64,000 nucleotides of DNA from Mariannaea sp. PMI_226. Taxonomy: Eukaryota; Ascomycota; Sordariomycetes; Hypocreales; Nectriaceae. Of this stretch, positions 1-11,966 are shown in pieces. Below the pieces are notes generated by a model that searched no databases, was not told the DNA's origin, and worked only from the letters and a program-made list of their open reading frames with translations. Position 1 is the first letter of the stretch. Every line of letters begins with the position of its first letter. The DNA lies in contig JANFOG010000007.1 in NCBI GenBank assembly GCA_024336345.1, positions 1 through 64,000 on the forward strand, written 5' to 3'. A program made the position numbers and the translations under genes.

Positions 1-1671
1 CTATATATAGTTTTAACTAAATTATAAACTATAAGCTATAATTAAAGTTAATATATTTACTAATTATATATAGTTAGTAATTACTTAAAGCTATAGTTTG
101 TAGTTTATAATTTAGTTTAACTTACTATACTATAGTTTATAATAACTATAGCTTCCTAATTAGGAAATAGTCTTATATTTATTTATATATATATATTATT
201 TATTTATTTAAATATATTTATATTTTATTTATTTATTTATAATAGAAATAATAATATACTTTATATATTTAATTTATATTTTTCTTTCTTTATTTTAAAT
301 AATAAGTAATAAGCTATAAATAAATAAATTCTCTTTAAAAGTATAAACTTTAGAATCTGTATTTTTGTTTAATTAGAAGCTTTTTCTATTATAGTAATTT
401 ATATTATGAGAATTAGATATGATAGAGAAAGAAGTAGCTTAAGAGCTAGAAATAGATTTAGTAATTTTAATAATAGAAGGTTAAATATTATTCGAATAAT
501 ATTCCTCTTAATTAAAAGACTTATAATAAGTGCTAGATATTATTCTATAATAAATATAATATATAATATAATATAAAGAATGATAAAAATCATAAAAGGA
601 AGTTAAAAGAAAATCCTAAAGATTATATAAATATAATATTCTTTATTTATTTATTTTATATATATATATTATTTTCTATTATATTTATTTATTTAATATT
701 ATTTATCTATTTTATATATATATTTTTCCTTTTTATTTATTTATATTATTTATTTATTATATATAAATATATTACCTTTTAATTTATAAAAGAAATAATA
801 AGAAAGATATAAATAGAAATAAAAAAGGAAATATATTTATTTAAGTTAATTAACTTAAATTAGAAAATAATAAGAAATATATATATAAAGAAATATATAT
901 ATTTATTAATATAATAAGATTTCCTAATTAAGAAGCTATAATTATTATAAATTATAATATAATAACTTAAATTAAATTACTAATTATACCTAAAGTTTAT
1001 AATTAATTTAATATAATTTTAATTAACTTAATAACTAAACTATAAACTATAATTATAATTTATAATTAACTTAAGATAATTTTAATTATTATATTTACTA
1101 ATTATAATTATAAAGAAATAACTAAATACTATATTTATAATAATTAATTTATAATCCTAATTACATCTATTATAAAATAAAATTAAATTTATATTTATTT
1201 CTTTTTATTAAAAAATAATTATTAATATTTATATTAAGGCTTTTATAATAAATAAGAAAAATATATAAATTTTATATTATTTAATATAAATAATATATTT
1301 ATTAATTATTATATTTTTAAATTATAAATATTATAAATTTAATATAATATTAAAAAGAAAATTTATTAAATTAATTTTAATAAAGATTAATTATTTTATT
1401 ATAATATATTTTTATAATATATAAAAAATAAAGGAGGGCTTATATTTAATTTATATAAATAATAAATAAGTTTTTTATAAAGATAATATTTTTTAATATT
1501 TACTTTTTTCTTTTTTTATAAATAAATTAATAATATATAGATTAAAAAAATAAAATTATATATATAAAGAGTTTTTAATATTATAATTCTTATTAATATT
1601 TAAAAAATTAAAATTAGATTTATAATAAAGATTATTTTAAAATATTAATAATATTATAATAAAAAAATAAG

Positions 1672-1708
<37 letters not shown>

Positions 1709-2830
1709 TTAATAAATAAAATTAAGAATATAATAATAAATTTATAATAAAATATAATAAAAATATATTATTATTAAAATTAAATTAAAAAGATTTTTAT
1801 TAATAATAATAAAAAATTAAATAATTAAATTATAAATATATAAATAAATTAAGTTTATTTTAAAAATAAAATATATATAAATTAAAGATTAATTAATTAA
1901 AATAAATTAATAATAATAAAAAAAATATATAATATAAAGATTTATTTAAAAGATATTTTATAAAATAATTAAATTAATATAATAAATTTAAATAAAAAAT
2001 AAAATAATTATATATAAATTTTAATAAAAAATCTTTTTTATTAATTAATATTTTAACTAATAATAAATTAATATAATTATTAATATTAATTATTAATTTA
2101 TTAATTATTAAATATAATTATTTATAAATAAAATTTATATTAATTTTATTTAAAAAAAATAAAGATTCTTTTTTTATTTTAATTAATATAATTCTTTTAT
2201 TTATTATATAATATAAAAATATTATTTATTTATATAAATCTATAAAATATTATTAAATAAATAAATAAATTAAAATAATTAAAATATTATATTAAATAAA
2301 GATTTTTATTTAATAATTTATAATTATATAATTTATTTTATAAATAAAAATTATATAAAAAATTATATTTATATATAAAATAATTTTAAATTAAAATTTA
2401 ATTTTTTTAATTATTATAATAAAAATAAAAAAAATTCTATATTAATTTTAAAAATTATTTTAATTTAATTAAAAATATTATAATTTTATTTTTATTAAAT
2501 AAATATTATATTATAAATATATTTATTAATATTTTATTATTTATTATTTTTAATATTATTATATTATTATTATAAATTTAATATATTATTAATTTTAAAT
2601 TTTAAAATTCTTTTTTAAAAAAACTTTTAAAATAAAGTTTAATTATAATAATAAAATTTAAAAAAATTATATTTATAATATAATATATTAAATTAATATT
2701 AAATCTTTAAATATAATTTACTTAATTTTCATTTAATACTTTTTATTATATCTTCTTTAGAATCTAAATCTCTTTAATATACTTATTATAAGATTTCTTT
2801 TTATTTGCTAAGGCTTAGCTAATATACTTT
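1..2830. repeat. Very AT-rich, gene-free block (RIP-like)
   Basis: Almost all bases are A or T, TA and AT dinucleotides dominate, and no long open frame exists on either strand. Composition changes abruptly near 2,830 to ordinary fungal sequence. Such blocks in filamentous ascomycetes are usually transposons mutated beyond recognition by repeat-induced point mutation, or centromere-flanking DNA. I cannot tell which element was ancestral. Poorly conserved inverted repeats can still be seen near 8-121. No intact terminal repeats, transposase or reverse transcriptase frame is visible. Confidence 0.8.
1678..1705. repeat. (TTA)n microsatellite
   Basis: About nine uninterrupted ATT/TTA units inside the AT-rich block. 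It is a simple-sequence repeat with no coding meaning. Confidence 0.9.
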
Positions 2831-5076
2831 TCTTAATTGAGGATCCTTGTTCGCCCTCTTAGCAACGCCTCATTGCGATTAATTCTAAACCACTTTGCGT
2901 CCTGATCCGAAATATCACGCCCGGTTGTCTTGATCTACAACATCAACCAATGAAACCAGCTCCACAGGCTAATTGTGGTGGGGCACGGATCGAATCTTTG
3001 TTTCGACTGTCTTTAAATTAGCCTGTCTTCCCTTGGCAGTTTGTGTTGGAACGACCATCAGACATAATCGTCTCCTTGAGGCTGCCTTGGGGCTCTGGCA
3101 GAATCATCATTTGGACACTTGGAAGGGTGCATCCGACACGACAATGCTTTGTTAATAGCCAAACAAACGCTGCCGTAGCGAATGGTGTCCCGTAATGTTC
3201 CATGACGAAGTGTGGAGGTCGGTATAGTCGTAGTATACCAGGACGCCCAGAAAATTTGATTTCCTTCATCCTTCATACCGTAAATGAACTGACACTTGGG
3301 GCGATTTTAAGATGAGGTGTGTAAATATGAATATGTGAAGGGTAGACGAACGATGTTGCACCATCTCTCAGGGCTCTGCCTGATTGATTTCCAGCTTCAG
3401 AGCCTACTGGCCCTTCTCAAGCGCGTAACCGTCAGTGAGTGCGGTTGCTCCATGTGTGGGCGCAATGCCCCAAATCGATCTTCTCCAAAGGCTCATTCGT
3501 GTTTCTCTTCCTGGGATGTCTCATAATGACCTCCATCCTGGGGACGTGTCTTGTAGATTTCCTGATGATGCTGGTCTCTGGAGTCATGAGAGGGAGAAAA
3601 TTGCTGAGCTACGCACTGTTTGGACGATCATTCCACTGATACTTAATATCTACATTGTAGTAGGCCCTTAGGATTGCAATTACGTAGGAGCTATTTTGTA
3701 TGGTCATGCAACATGCGCGACAGCCGGATTATGGATTTTGCCACCCTTGAGCCTTGTCTAATGTGGTACTCCATCCGCAATCAACTAGGCTTGGATTTGA
3801 TGCCATAACTGCACCAGAGGATATAACGAGGAGGGCATATGTCTGATGCACCATCTTCAAGCTCGTAGTATATCACTGGCGGATGGTTTGGATTGACGTT
3901 GAAAACCAAGTTTGTCATCCCTCTACCCGTGTTGGCTCTACCTCCCTCGAAGCAACCTGACGCAAGCACCATGGATCTCATAAACTTGCCGTCATTTTGA
4001 ACACATCAAATCAGTTGAATAATCCACAAGTATCAATAAGTTCGGTTCTTGTTTGTTAGGTATCGATCTTTCTACTATTAAACCCTCCCTCTTTAGCACG
4101 AACATCATACCTATCTGACGTCGAAATGAGGTAGATGGCATTTCCCTCATAGCCAATTTTCAGTTTACCCACACTTATCCTGGAGCTTTATATTCTATAG
4201 CTTTTCAAGAAGAAGCCAGATTCCAATGAAGTGTTCTGTCCTTTTTTCTGATTTAATTCATTGTCATTTGATACACAATACCTGAGGGTCTCACTGTTTG
4301 TTTCACTGTTGTATGTATCAAACCGCGTGTTGAGAGGCCTTGAGACCCGCTTATTGCTAGCTGAATCCAGTACATCAAGTTATCAGGATGGAGCGGTTAT
4401 CATGGCGAGGGGAAGGGCTATTCCCGTAATGCATGTGCACTGGTGGAGGAGTTGACCAGGATCAGATAGAAGATAATTGGGTATTCTTCTGCCATAATTC
4501 CGAGAAGAGCTTATAGCACTTGGTCAAATATAAAGCTATCTCAATATTGCGTGTATGCATGCAAATCTCATGCCGTCTTTCATCGACTTCAGACCTGATT
4601 CGCAATCTCATCTTCTTTCTCGAAGCAATGCCATATATATCAAATGTACAAGGGGGACTTTGGCTACACACGACTACAGTCAATGCTGAGTCCTACTTCA
4701 AACTACCCAGATATCTACCTCGGTATGTGTACGCAAGTCGGATGGAGGTAGAACCTATTTCTCAGGTAACCCTGCGATATTGGCTTCTTAGAAGTGCGCT
4801 ACCTAAAAGTGGGCTTTAAAAGGGTGACCCCTTAAATATAGCCCCTTTGCGTCATGGACCAACAGTTCTCCTCATGTTTATAAGAGCCACTACGGTTTGC
4901 ATTAGTAGTCAACAGTCGTACAGCAACATCTTCTTGGGTTACAACCACTCATCCCAAAGATATATTATACAACTAGACTAGCAGGGATGGGTGGGCGAAG
5001 GGCGTGCCTAGCTATCCTTCTCTTCCGCCTATCGGGTATCAATCTGCCAGCTATGTGGGGGCGCAACGAACTCCGG
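2831..5076. other. Gene-free stretch between AT-rich block and KGD2
   Basis: Normal base composition. Only short open frames (about 60-100 codons) without recognisable motifs, shared splice structure or good starts. I see no gene, tRNA or repeat here. The last part will contain the 3' UTR of KGD2, whose stop codon is at 5077-5079. The stretch may hold strongly decayed sequence next to the AT-rich block. Confidence 0.6.
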
Positions 5077-6553
5077 TTACAGAAGCATGCGCCGAGGGTC
5101 TTCAATATACTCCTTAACCTTCACTAGGAATTGCACCGCTTCCCTGCCATCCAAAAGGCGATGGTCGTAGGTAAGGGCGAGGTACATCATAGGGCGGATT
5201 TCAATCTTGCCGTTCACGGCGACGGGACGTTCCTTGATGGCGTGGAGGCCGAGCACAGCGCTCTGGGGAAGGTTGATGATGGGGGTACCCATGAGAGAAC
5301 CAAAGACACCACCATTGCTGATAGTGAAGGTACCGCCAGCCATATCCTCAATCGTCAACTTGTTGTCGCGGGCCTAGGAAATCAGTTAACAATGGCTCTC
5401 ACTTCCACTCTACTAAGAAGCATGACTAACCTTCTTGCCCATATCAGCAATAGACTTCTCAATAGCGACTAGGTCCATAGTTTCAACATTCCGAACGACG
5501 GGGGTAACAAGGCCCTTCTCGGTGGCAACAGCAACGCTAATGTCAACGTAATCGCGGTAGACAATAGTGTCGCCGCCATTGGGGCCCTCAATGGATGCGT
5601 TGACGGCCGGAATGTCACGCATGGCAAGAACACAGGCGCGAGAGAAGGCGCTCATGAAGCCAAGCTTAACACCAGTCTTCTTAAGGACGTCGTCTTTATA
5701 AAGCTTGCGGAAGTCCATAATATTAGACATGTCGACCTCATTGAACGTGGTGAGTGAGGCTGCAGTATTCTGAGACTGCTTAAGGCGCTCGGCGATTCGG
5801 AGACGCATGCGGTTCATTTTAACCTGACCAAGGTGTTAGTGTTAGCGATGGGAATTTGGACCAGTTCTGGAATTGGAGTTTCGGCGTACTCGGCGCTCTT
5901 CACGATTACCCAAGGTAGGCCCGCTGGAGGAGGGGGGTGTCGAGGTTGTCTTTTCGGGCTGTTTGGATGGTTCTGGTTTACTGGCCACGGGAGCGGCTTC
6001 CTGCTTGGGCTCGGGGGTTGGCTCGGGTTTAGACTCTTGCTTGGCCTCAGGTTTGGACTCCTCCTTAGGAGTCTCGGCGGGAGTGGCATCCTTTTTGTCG
6101 CCAGAGGGGGCACCGCCGAGCTCCAGGCGAACAAGATCTTGGCCCACGACGACAGTATCACCCTCGCTGACAAGCAGCTCCTTGATAGTACCGGCCTCAG
6201 GAGCGTTGACAGCAACATCGATCTGGTATAAGGTCAGCATATTGACGCACGACTCGATCGATCCGGCTGTTTTGTTGCTCGCAAAAATGAGGGAAGGGGT
6301 TCTAACATACCTTGTCGGTCTCGATGGTCGCAATTTCCTCATCAGCTTCGACATAATCGCCGACGCCCTTGGAGAATTGGCTGAGGCTACCTTCTGAGAT
6401 GGATTCAGCCATCTGAGGTACCTTGACAACAGTGTCGGCATAGGTGCGAACTGTCTGCATCATCGAGGGCAGCAGAACCAATGGGTGGTTTCGGGGGCGC
6501 AGGGCACGCGTAGGCACCAAGCGGGCAGCGGTAGCTAATCTTCGTGATAGCAT
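5077..6553 (-). CDS. KGD2: Dihydrolipoyllysine succinyltransferase, E2 of 2-oxoglutarate dehydrogenase
   Basis: Mitochondrial E2 enzyme that transfers succinyl from lipoate to CoA in the TCA cycle. Exons are 6553-6311, 6222-5890, 5823-5431 and 5373-5077, giving 421 aa. The start is an ATG followed by an Arg/Ala-rich mitochondrial presequence ([12 protein letters not shown]). The lipoyl domain ends exon 1 with ETDK, so the lipoyl-lysine is about Lys81 and intron 1 falls directly after its codon. A Pro/Glu/Lys-rich linker fills residues about 125-190. No E3-binding domain is evident there, as is usual for eukaryotic KGD2. The catalytic domain follows, with DHRLLDG near the C terminus (His about 394). 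All introns are GT-AG. Length fits the family. Confidence 0.95.
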
Positions 6554-8172
6554 CGTGACGGAGGAGATATGGAGAGGGGAGAGGATCCTGAGGAGTTAGG
6601 TGGAGGAGCAACGGGAGGTGGAAGAGAAAAGTTGAGGCAAAAGAATGTGCCAAGCTTCGTGATGCAGTTCTAAGTTTGGTGCTTCAGGGAATCGTGTACC
6701 CAGTTTGCTGAGTTACCGGGAACTGGGAGCTTTACGGGCTATGGTCACTGGGTCGGGGAAGAAACGCCAGGCGTGCTGCAATTCCATCTCCAGTTGGCTT
6801 CGGGCATACAAGTCCGGCGCAAGTACCGTCAGGGTTTCGGAGTGTGGGCCTGAGGTGGATGGGTGGCGGACCTCTGGCAGCGGGCGACAATGGAGGTACT
6901 TCACCAAGGTCTGTTCCCTGAATTTTTTTTTTTTCATCATCATCTCGCACAGCTTGGACACTTTCTGGGGCTGCCAGTTCGGTCTGTCCTGCAAGCCCCG
7001 TTATTCACTCGCAGACCGATGACCGATGCCCGAGGTCTTAGCCGATGCAGCCAATAATGACCGGCTTCTCCCGTCTTCGTGGAGCCGATGAGTGACCATC
7101 ATCAGGTGAGGTTAAGGGCTTAAGGAAGCAAGGGAAAGATGTTCCTTCCGAAAAACCCGTACGACGTACCGCACCGAAAAGAGGAGGAATGATGCATGAC
7201 TGGGAGTAGCATCATGACACTTCCCACATCAGCACATTTGCATCGGTCAATCAATGTTAACCGATTGACGAAATCTTCCATTCCAAAGAACAACCCAGGT
7301 AAGAAATCGGAATGCAGGCATCGGGATCGCTTTTCCCCCAGTATTACCCCATTTGAGACCGATGTACTACAGATCAAACGAATAAAAGAATCAAGGAATA
7401 TACATCTGGTCATTGGTCCAGTCTCATTCTTTTTTGAGAATCCACTCATCTAGTTACCCCATACTTGCCTCCCACACCTGCTTACGTACATGGACATGGA
7501 CTACATTGGCACATGACAGGCAGTATCATCTGAGCAGCTCCTGTTTCATGGACAGAACCTAGTAATTCCGGCCGCGGTGTGCTTCCCCCTTCCATCTTTC
7601 TTTGATAACCACCTTACTCTCAACACATCCGTCTTCCAAGCACCGATTCTATTGGGGGCTATACGAGTCTGTAGGTTTAAAGATCACCCGTGGCCGTACC
7701 CCAGCGCTCATATTCTCCAAGCTGCCTAGGTTATCATACTCCCTTGGGCAATTTCTTGTAGCCGAATCTCCTTGACTTTTGGAAGTGATTAGGGGCGTGC
7801 TATGGGTAGGTTGTTGTAATGCGGTCGTATCGTAATTCACGGCAAGCACACTTTGCAAGGTGACCGGTTGGTTTTCTCGCCTTTCCATTTGAAGCTCGTC
7901 TACAGGGCCAACCCCGGCCCCGTGCCTTGCTCAAACAAAAAGAAAGCTGGTTATGACACCGCCAAATCGATTCTACTTGTGATATCACGTTTATCGGCAT
8001 ATCGACTCGAACCTGATATAACTACCGCTACCATTACTGCAAGATGCATCGACTCATTCCGTATCGAATACGAGACAACACGTAAAGTGACTTTTAGAGG
8101 TCTCCAAATGAAGCCAAAAAAAGGGGTATCATGAGGTGTCATGGCGCTCAACTCAATTCAAGGGGTGCCTGG
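6554..8172. other. Intergenic region upstream of KGD2
   Basis: This holds the KGD2 promoter side and the 3' side of the next minus-strand gene. Open frames are short and lack family resemblance. A CT/GA-rich patch lies at about 6560-6660, just upstream of the KGD2 start, as is common in fungal 5' UTRs. I see no RNA gene. Confidence 0.6.
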
Positions 8173-9327
8173 TTACATATGAAGCTCATCTGATCGGGTG
8201 GTTAATGAGCGACGAAGCCCACGAAAACTGGGTACAGGGCTGGATAAATCGCTGATAGGAGACACTACATCGGCGATGCTTGATCGTCGTGGCAGGACTG
8301 CGAGAGATTCCCAGTGAGGGGTCTCGTTGTCTAAGGGTCCCTGGTTGCATTCAAAGGGATGACTGTAAGGCTGCATAGGAGAAACCGCCCAAGCGGCCAC
8401 AGCGGATCCCATGGGAAGTTCTGGGGCAGTGGCTGTCTGATTGTTTCGCTGATATTGGTCGACGGATGCCTGAGAAATGACGTTGCCGTTCAAATGGACG
8501 AGGCGAGGTCCCTGATACCACCATTGATCCTCAAATCCATTATCGACGGTAACTAGAGCCGCAGCCAAAGATTGCATTTCTATTGCCCTGCCCTGATCAC
8601 GATCGGTGGCATCTCTGTAATGTGATGATTCATGTGATGGTTCTATGCTTCGTGAGCTGCTTTGGCCTCGATATTCAGCCACTTCATCGTTTTCGTCTTC
8701 GGAGTAGCCCATTGGGAATGTCCACGCTGACCAAGGCAGGTCGTCTTCCCCAAGTCGGAACTGGTTTGGGGTGGCGGGAAGGGCTTTTTCAGTCTCAGGG
8801 GCTAGACGTCGCTGGTCTCGTGGGAGGTTGTTAGCGATTGGGTTTGTAAATGACGGTCCTGGATTCGCATCCCATGGGCTGTCGTTGAATGGTGGGGGGG
8901 CGGAGCTTCCGCGCTCATGTGAACTTCTGCTCTGAGAACGGGACGTCCGTCGCGAGAGCAAGGTTTCCCATTGTTGTTGAATTTGGGTATTGATCTGGTG
9001 CTGGCCAGGAGATGCGTTTTCAGGTGGGGGGCCAACAAGAGTGTCTCTGGGGTATGTCGGATGTTCAATAGTGGCATGTTGATGAAGGTTCTGGACCTGA
9101 TAGAGGGGCTGTGGTTGGTACTGTAATTGCGTCGCTACTGGTAGCGTCTGAGGTTGAGAAACGGCGAGGAAGTTTGTGTTTGGCGCAGGAAGTTGTCGGG
9201 GAAATTGGTTTGCGCGATCGCGCATGCTCCTTGACATATATGTAATCTGTCGACTCTTGGGAGGTTGTCGGGGTGTCCACGAGACCCCAAACTCGAAGTG
9301 GACATAGATGCCAGGCCGTTCTGCCAT
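8173..9327 (-). CDS. Hypothetical disordered protein, 384 aa
   Basis: A single open frame with an ATG start at 9327. The protein is rich in Pro, Ser, Gln and Arg and looks largely disordered. It has a Gln/Pro stretch around residues 60-95, an Arg/Ser stretch around 130-140, and Ser/Pro-rich segments near the C terminus resembling phosphorylation sites (PISDLSSPVPS). No transmembrane segment, signal peptide or catalytic motif is seen. Its length and lack of stops support coding. I do not recognise the family, which is probably a lineage-specific protein. An upstream exon cannot be excluded. Confidence 0.65.
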   Translation of the reverse strand: MAERPGIYVHFEFGVSWTPRQPPKSRQITYMSRSMRDRANQFPRQLPAPNTNFLAVSQPQTLPVATQLQYQPQPLYQVQNLHQHATIEHPTYPRDTLVGPPPENASPGQHQINTQIQQQWETLLSRRTSRSQSRSSHERGSSAPPPFNDSPWDANPGPSFTNPIANNLPRDQRRLAPETEKALPATPNQFRLGEDDLPWSAWTFPMGYSEDENDEVAEYRGQSSSRSIEPSHESSHYRDATDRDQGRAIEMQSLAAALVTVDNGFEDQWWYQGPRLVHLNGNVISQASVDQYQRNNQTATAPELPMGSAVAAWAVSPMQPYSHPFECNQGPLDNETPHWESLAVLPRRSSIADVVSPISDLSSPVPSFRGLRRSLTTRSDELHM

Positions 9328-9611
9328 GGCTAGGGCTCCAGGTCAAGAACGATGTCTTTGAGAGAGAAGGAGCGTTGAAGCCTCAAGCAGAATAGAGCGA
9401 AGCCTAGAAAATGGGCTGGAGGGAGTTCGATGGTGAAGACGGGAACTGGTCCGCTGTCTCGATCAAGATGGCTGTTAGAGCAACGGGGGTGGCGGCGGCA
9501 ACGGTTGCGAAGCTAGAGCTACGGATGAGGTGGGAAGAAAGTTTGGGGTTTGCAGGAACGGGGAAGGCAGAAGTAAATATGGTAGAAGCAAGCACTAGGA
9601 TATCTGTGTAC

Positions 9612-9666
9612 TATATATATATGTGTGTGTGTGTTGTTTGTAAAAAAAAAAAAAAAAAAAAAAAAA
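9612..9666. repeat. (TA)n(TG)n followed by a 25-nt A tract
   Basis: Dinucleotide TA and TG repeats at about 9612-9634, then an uninterrupted A run at 9642-9666. This is a compound microsatellite and no gene is implied. Confidence 0.95.
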
Positions 9667-9874
9667 GGGATGCTTGAGGTAATGGTGGAAGAAACATGAA
9701 ACAGTGAGGATTGATTGTAAAATAAGGCATAAACTGGAGATGTCGAGAAGATTAACGAAGTCGCCCATCTACCTACCCCGTGCCAACGCCTCTTAAGGTG
9801 GCGGAGACTTGGCGGCGCAATGCCACCTTGCCGAGGTGGGTAAAGTACCGTGGTTGCGTGGCCGAAAGAGCGAA

Positions 9875-9886
9875 GGGGGGGGGGGG
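9875..9886. repeat. 12-nt G homopolymer
   Basis: An uninterrupted run of G. It is a likely site of sequencing or replication length error. Confidence 0.9.
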
Positions 9887-11491
9887 AGCTTGAAGCTGGC
9901 TTAGTTACTGGGCGCAGGTTTTAATTAGAATTAGAGGCGACAAGGATGATCTTTGACATGCCATGTGCGGGTTTTGCCACTACGTTATGATGATTGAATG
10001 CTCATCTCTTGCAGCATTCGCAACATAAGTGTATGCGGACTTCCCGAGTGACTCGGATTGCAACGCCAAGTGCGATTGGGTAATTTGGCCATGGTGGTTG
10101 CTGCAACAAGATATCCAGCTGCAATCTACCTGGAAGCACGTCTCCTTAACCTCGCCCGCGAACCAAGTGCAGGAAGAAATACAGCATCAGTAGATCATAC
10201 CAATTATGGAGGTGCACTAGCAGAATTTTGGTTAGATGTTCTATAGTGCGTTAGTATAGTTAGTTCCAGCAGTCTGAGTGAGGAACGAGACCAGGGCGGA
10301 GCATATTGCTTTCGTTCTCGCTGCCTTGAGACCAAGTCTGTACGCTGCTATGGATGTCGTTGTGTGCACTTTGATAGTAGAGTAATGATATGAAGCCGAG
10401 GGTGGAGAGAGAGCAGAGCATACATAGCTAGTGCGCCCGGCTCGGCCCATCAGGCTCTTCTTGATCGCATCTCGACAACAGCTCCATTTAAAAAACAAAA
10501 ACAAAAAAAAAAACGGTACAAGTTACAAGTTCCGTGCCACTCTCCAAGTACCTTGCTTACACCAAGTTATTTTTGATAGTGGGCCAGTGGATTGTGGCGG
10601 AGGTAGAGACAACTCTGACTGTGGTTAAGCTGGAACTTTGGAAAGCTTCTACCTCCGTTCCAATTGGTTGTTTCCCTGATGAGTGATCAAAGCACGGAGA
10701 AATGATGGCGATTATCCATGAGCACTACATATACCGGAGGCTGTCACATCAAACGACGGGGATAAGATTGTAAATAGTCCTTCCGTCGTGCGACATCCCC
10801 AGAATGTCGTGAATAACTATCAGTCCCAAAAAAGTCTGCACATTACTTTATTGATAGTGAGACGCACAGGCCTCTATCAGCTGTTCAACGTCAATCCTCC
10901 CCCCATGAAAGGTTAAGACACGCCTGCAGCATCGATCACGCTTCAACTGATTATTGATCTTGACGAATTTGGGTATTAGCGCCGACACCCCTCCCTCTCA
11001 TCTACTGTTGCCAGGCCTGGCGTCCGAAAGGATATGCTCTGCTGTCATGTTTTTCAACCTGACGTGCAGAGTATCTTGAGTGGCTATTTTGTACTTCTAG
11101 CTCGCTTTCCTCCCAAATGGCCCTTCTCTTCGTGGCCTCAACTCTTAGGTCGTGAAGGATCAGGATATGAGCCCCTTGAATAAACCAAAAACCAAACACG
11201 TAGTCAGGGTGCGTTGAGTAGACGAGTGGGTGCAATGATGATAAGGTAGCTGGCTGACTGCTCTAATGAAACCCGCCAACGCTGCTCCCCCCTTCCTTCT
11301 CAACCACTCTGTGGGCTAACACCTACACGGTTAATACATAAAAATTTAAAACGAAAAATACTGCACTTCGTGATGACTAGTGCAGTCTACTCAGGTATTC
11401 TTCACACTTGGTCTTCACCCTAAAACTTGGGGCAAGGCTCCGCCTCACTCACCGCGCCAATCCAGCCAGGAAAGACGTTGCAAGTTTCAGG

Positions 11492-11692
11492 ATGCCATCC
11501 AAACCTTTTGCCCGGAACCTCGCTGTTCGCAGATTATCCTTTGTATTCCTACTAATACACTTGGCCTCTGCTGCCCAGCACACTTTGGAAACCTCATGTT
11601 CTTATCAATATTGCATTTCCTTGGCTTTGTTGTGTGATCCGCCCATAATGGAAGGTATGGCGAAACTTCGCCTTCAGATCTCCAAAACATAG
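11492..11692 (+). CDS. Candidate small secreted protein, 66 aa (weak)
   Basis: An ATG-started frame whose first about 30 residues look like a signal peptide: basic residues, then a hydrophobic core (LSFVFLLIHL) ending ASAAQ, with AXA-type cleavage possible. The mature part would be about 36 residues with three Cys. No homologue is recognised and chance open frames of this size are common. An intron or continuation could alter the product. Listed only as a possibility. Confidence 0.2.
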   Translation: MPSKPFARNLAVRRLSFVFLLIHLASAAQHTLETSCSYQYCISLALLCDPPIMEGMAKLRLQISKT

Positions 11693-11966
11693 TACCGATA
11701 TCAACCCAAGATTATTGGGCCAAAGCAAAAACAAAATCAATACCCCGTGGTTATCACAAGCCCCAGTAACTTTCACTTGCAGATCCACCTTTCATTGTAA
11801 TTAGGAATGGCATTATGTAGTATGTGTCTGTTTATGTGCCACATTGTAGTTGAACACCTTTCCTCCAAAGAATCCACCCTTAACACTCTCAACCTAACAA
11901 CAAGGTATTCGTTCATTACCAGAAGATCCGGTTGTCTCCGCGACCGCCTCCTTGTCTCTATCTAGC

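Larger units (their letters stand above)
9328..11966. other. Gene-poor intergenic region
   Basis: It carries simple repeats (listed separately), a G homopolymer, and one candidate small secreted-protein frame at 11492-11692. Otherwise only short random frames are seen. No RNA gene or mobile element was recognised. Confidence 0.55.

Noticed and set aside
5833..6397. Gly/Leu-rich plus-strand frames opposite KGD2
   Set aside because: They mirror the Pro/Glu/Lys linker of KGD2 on the other strand and have no independent support.
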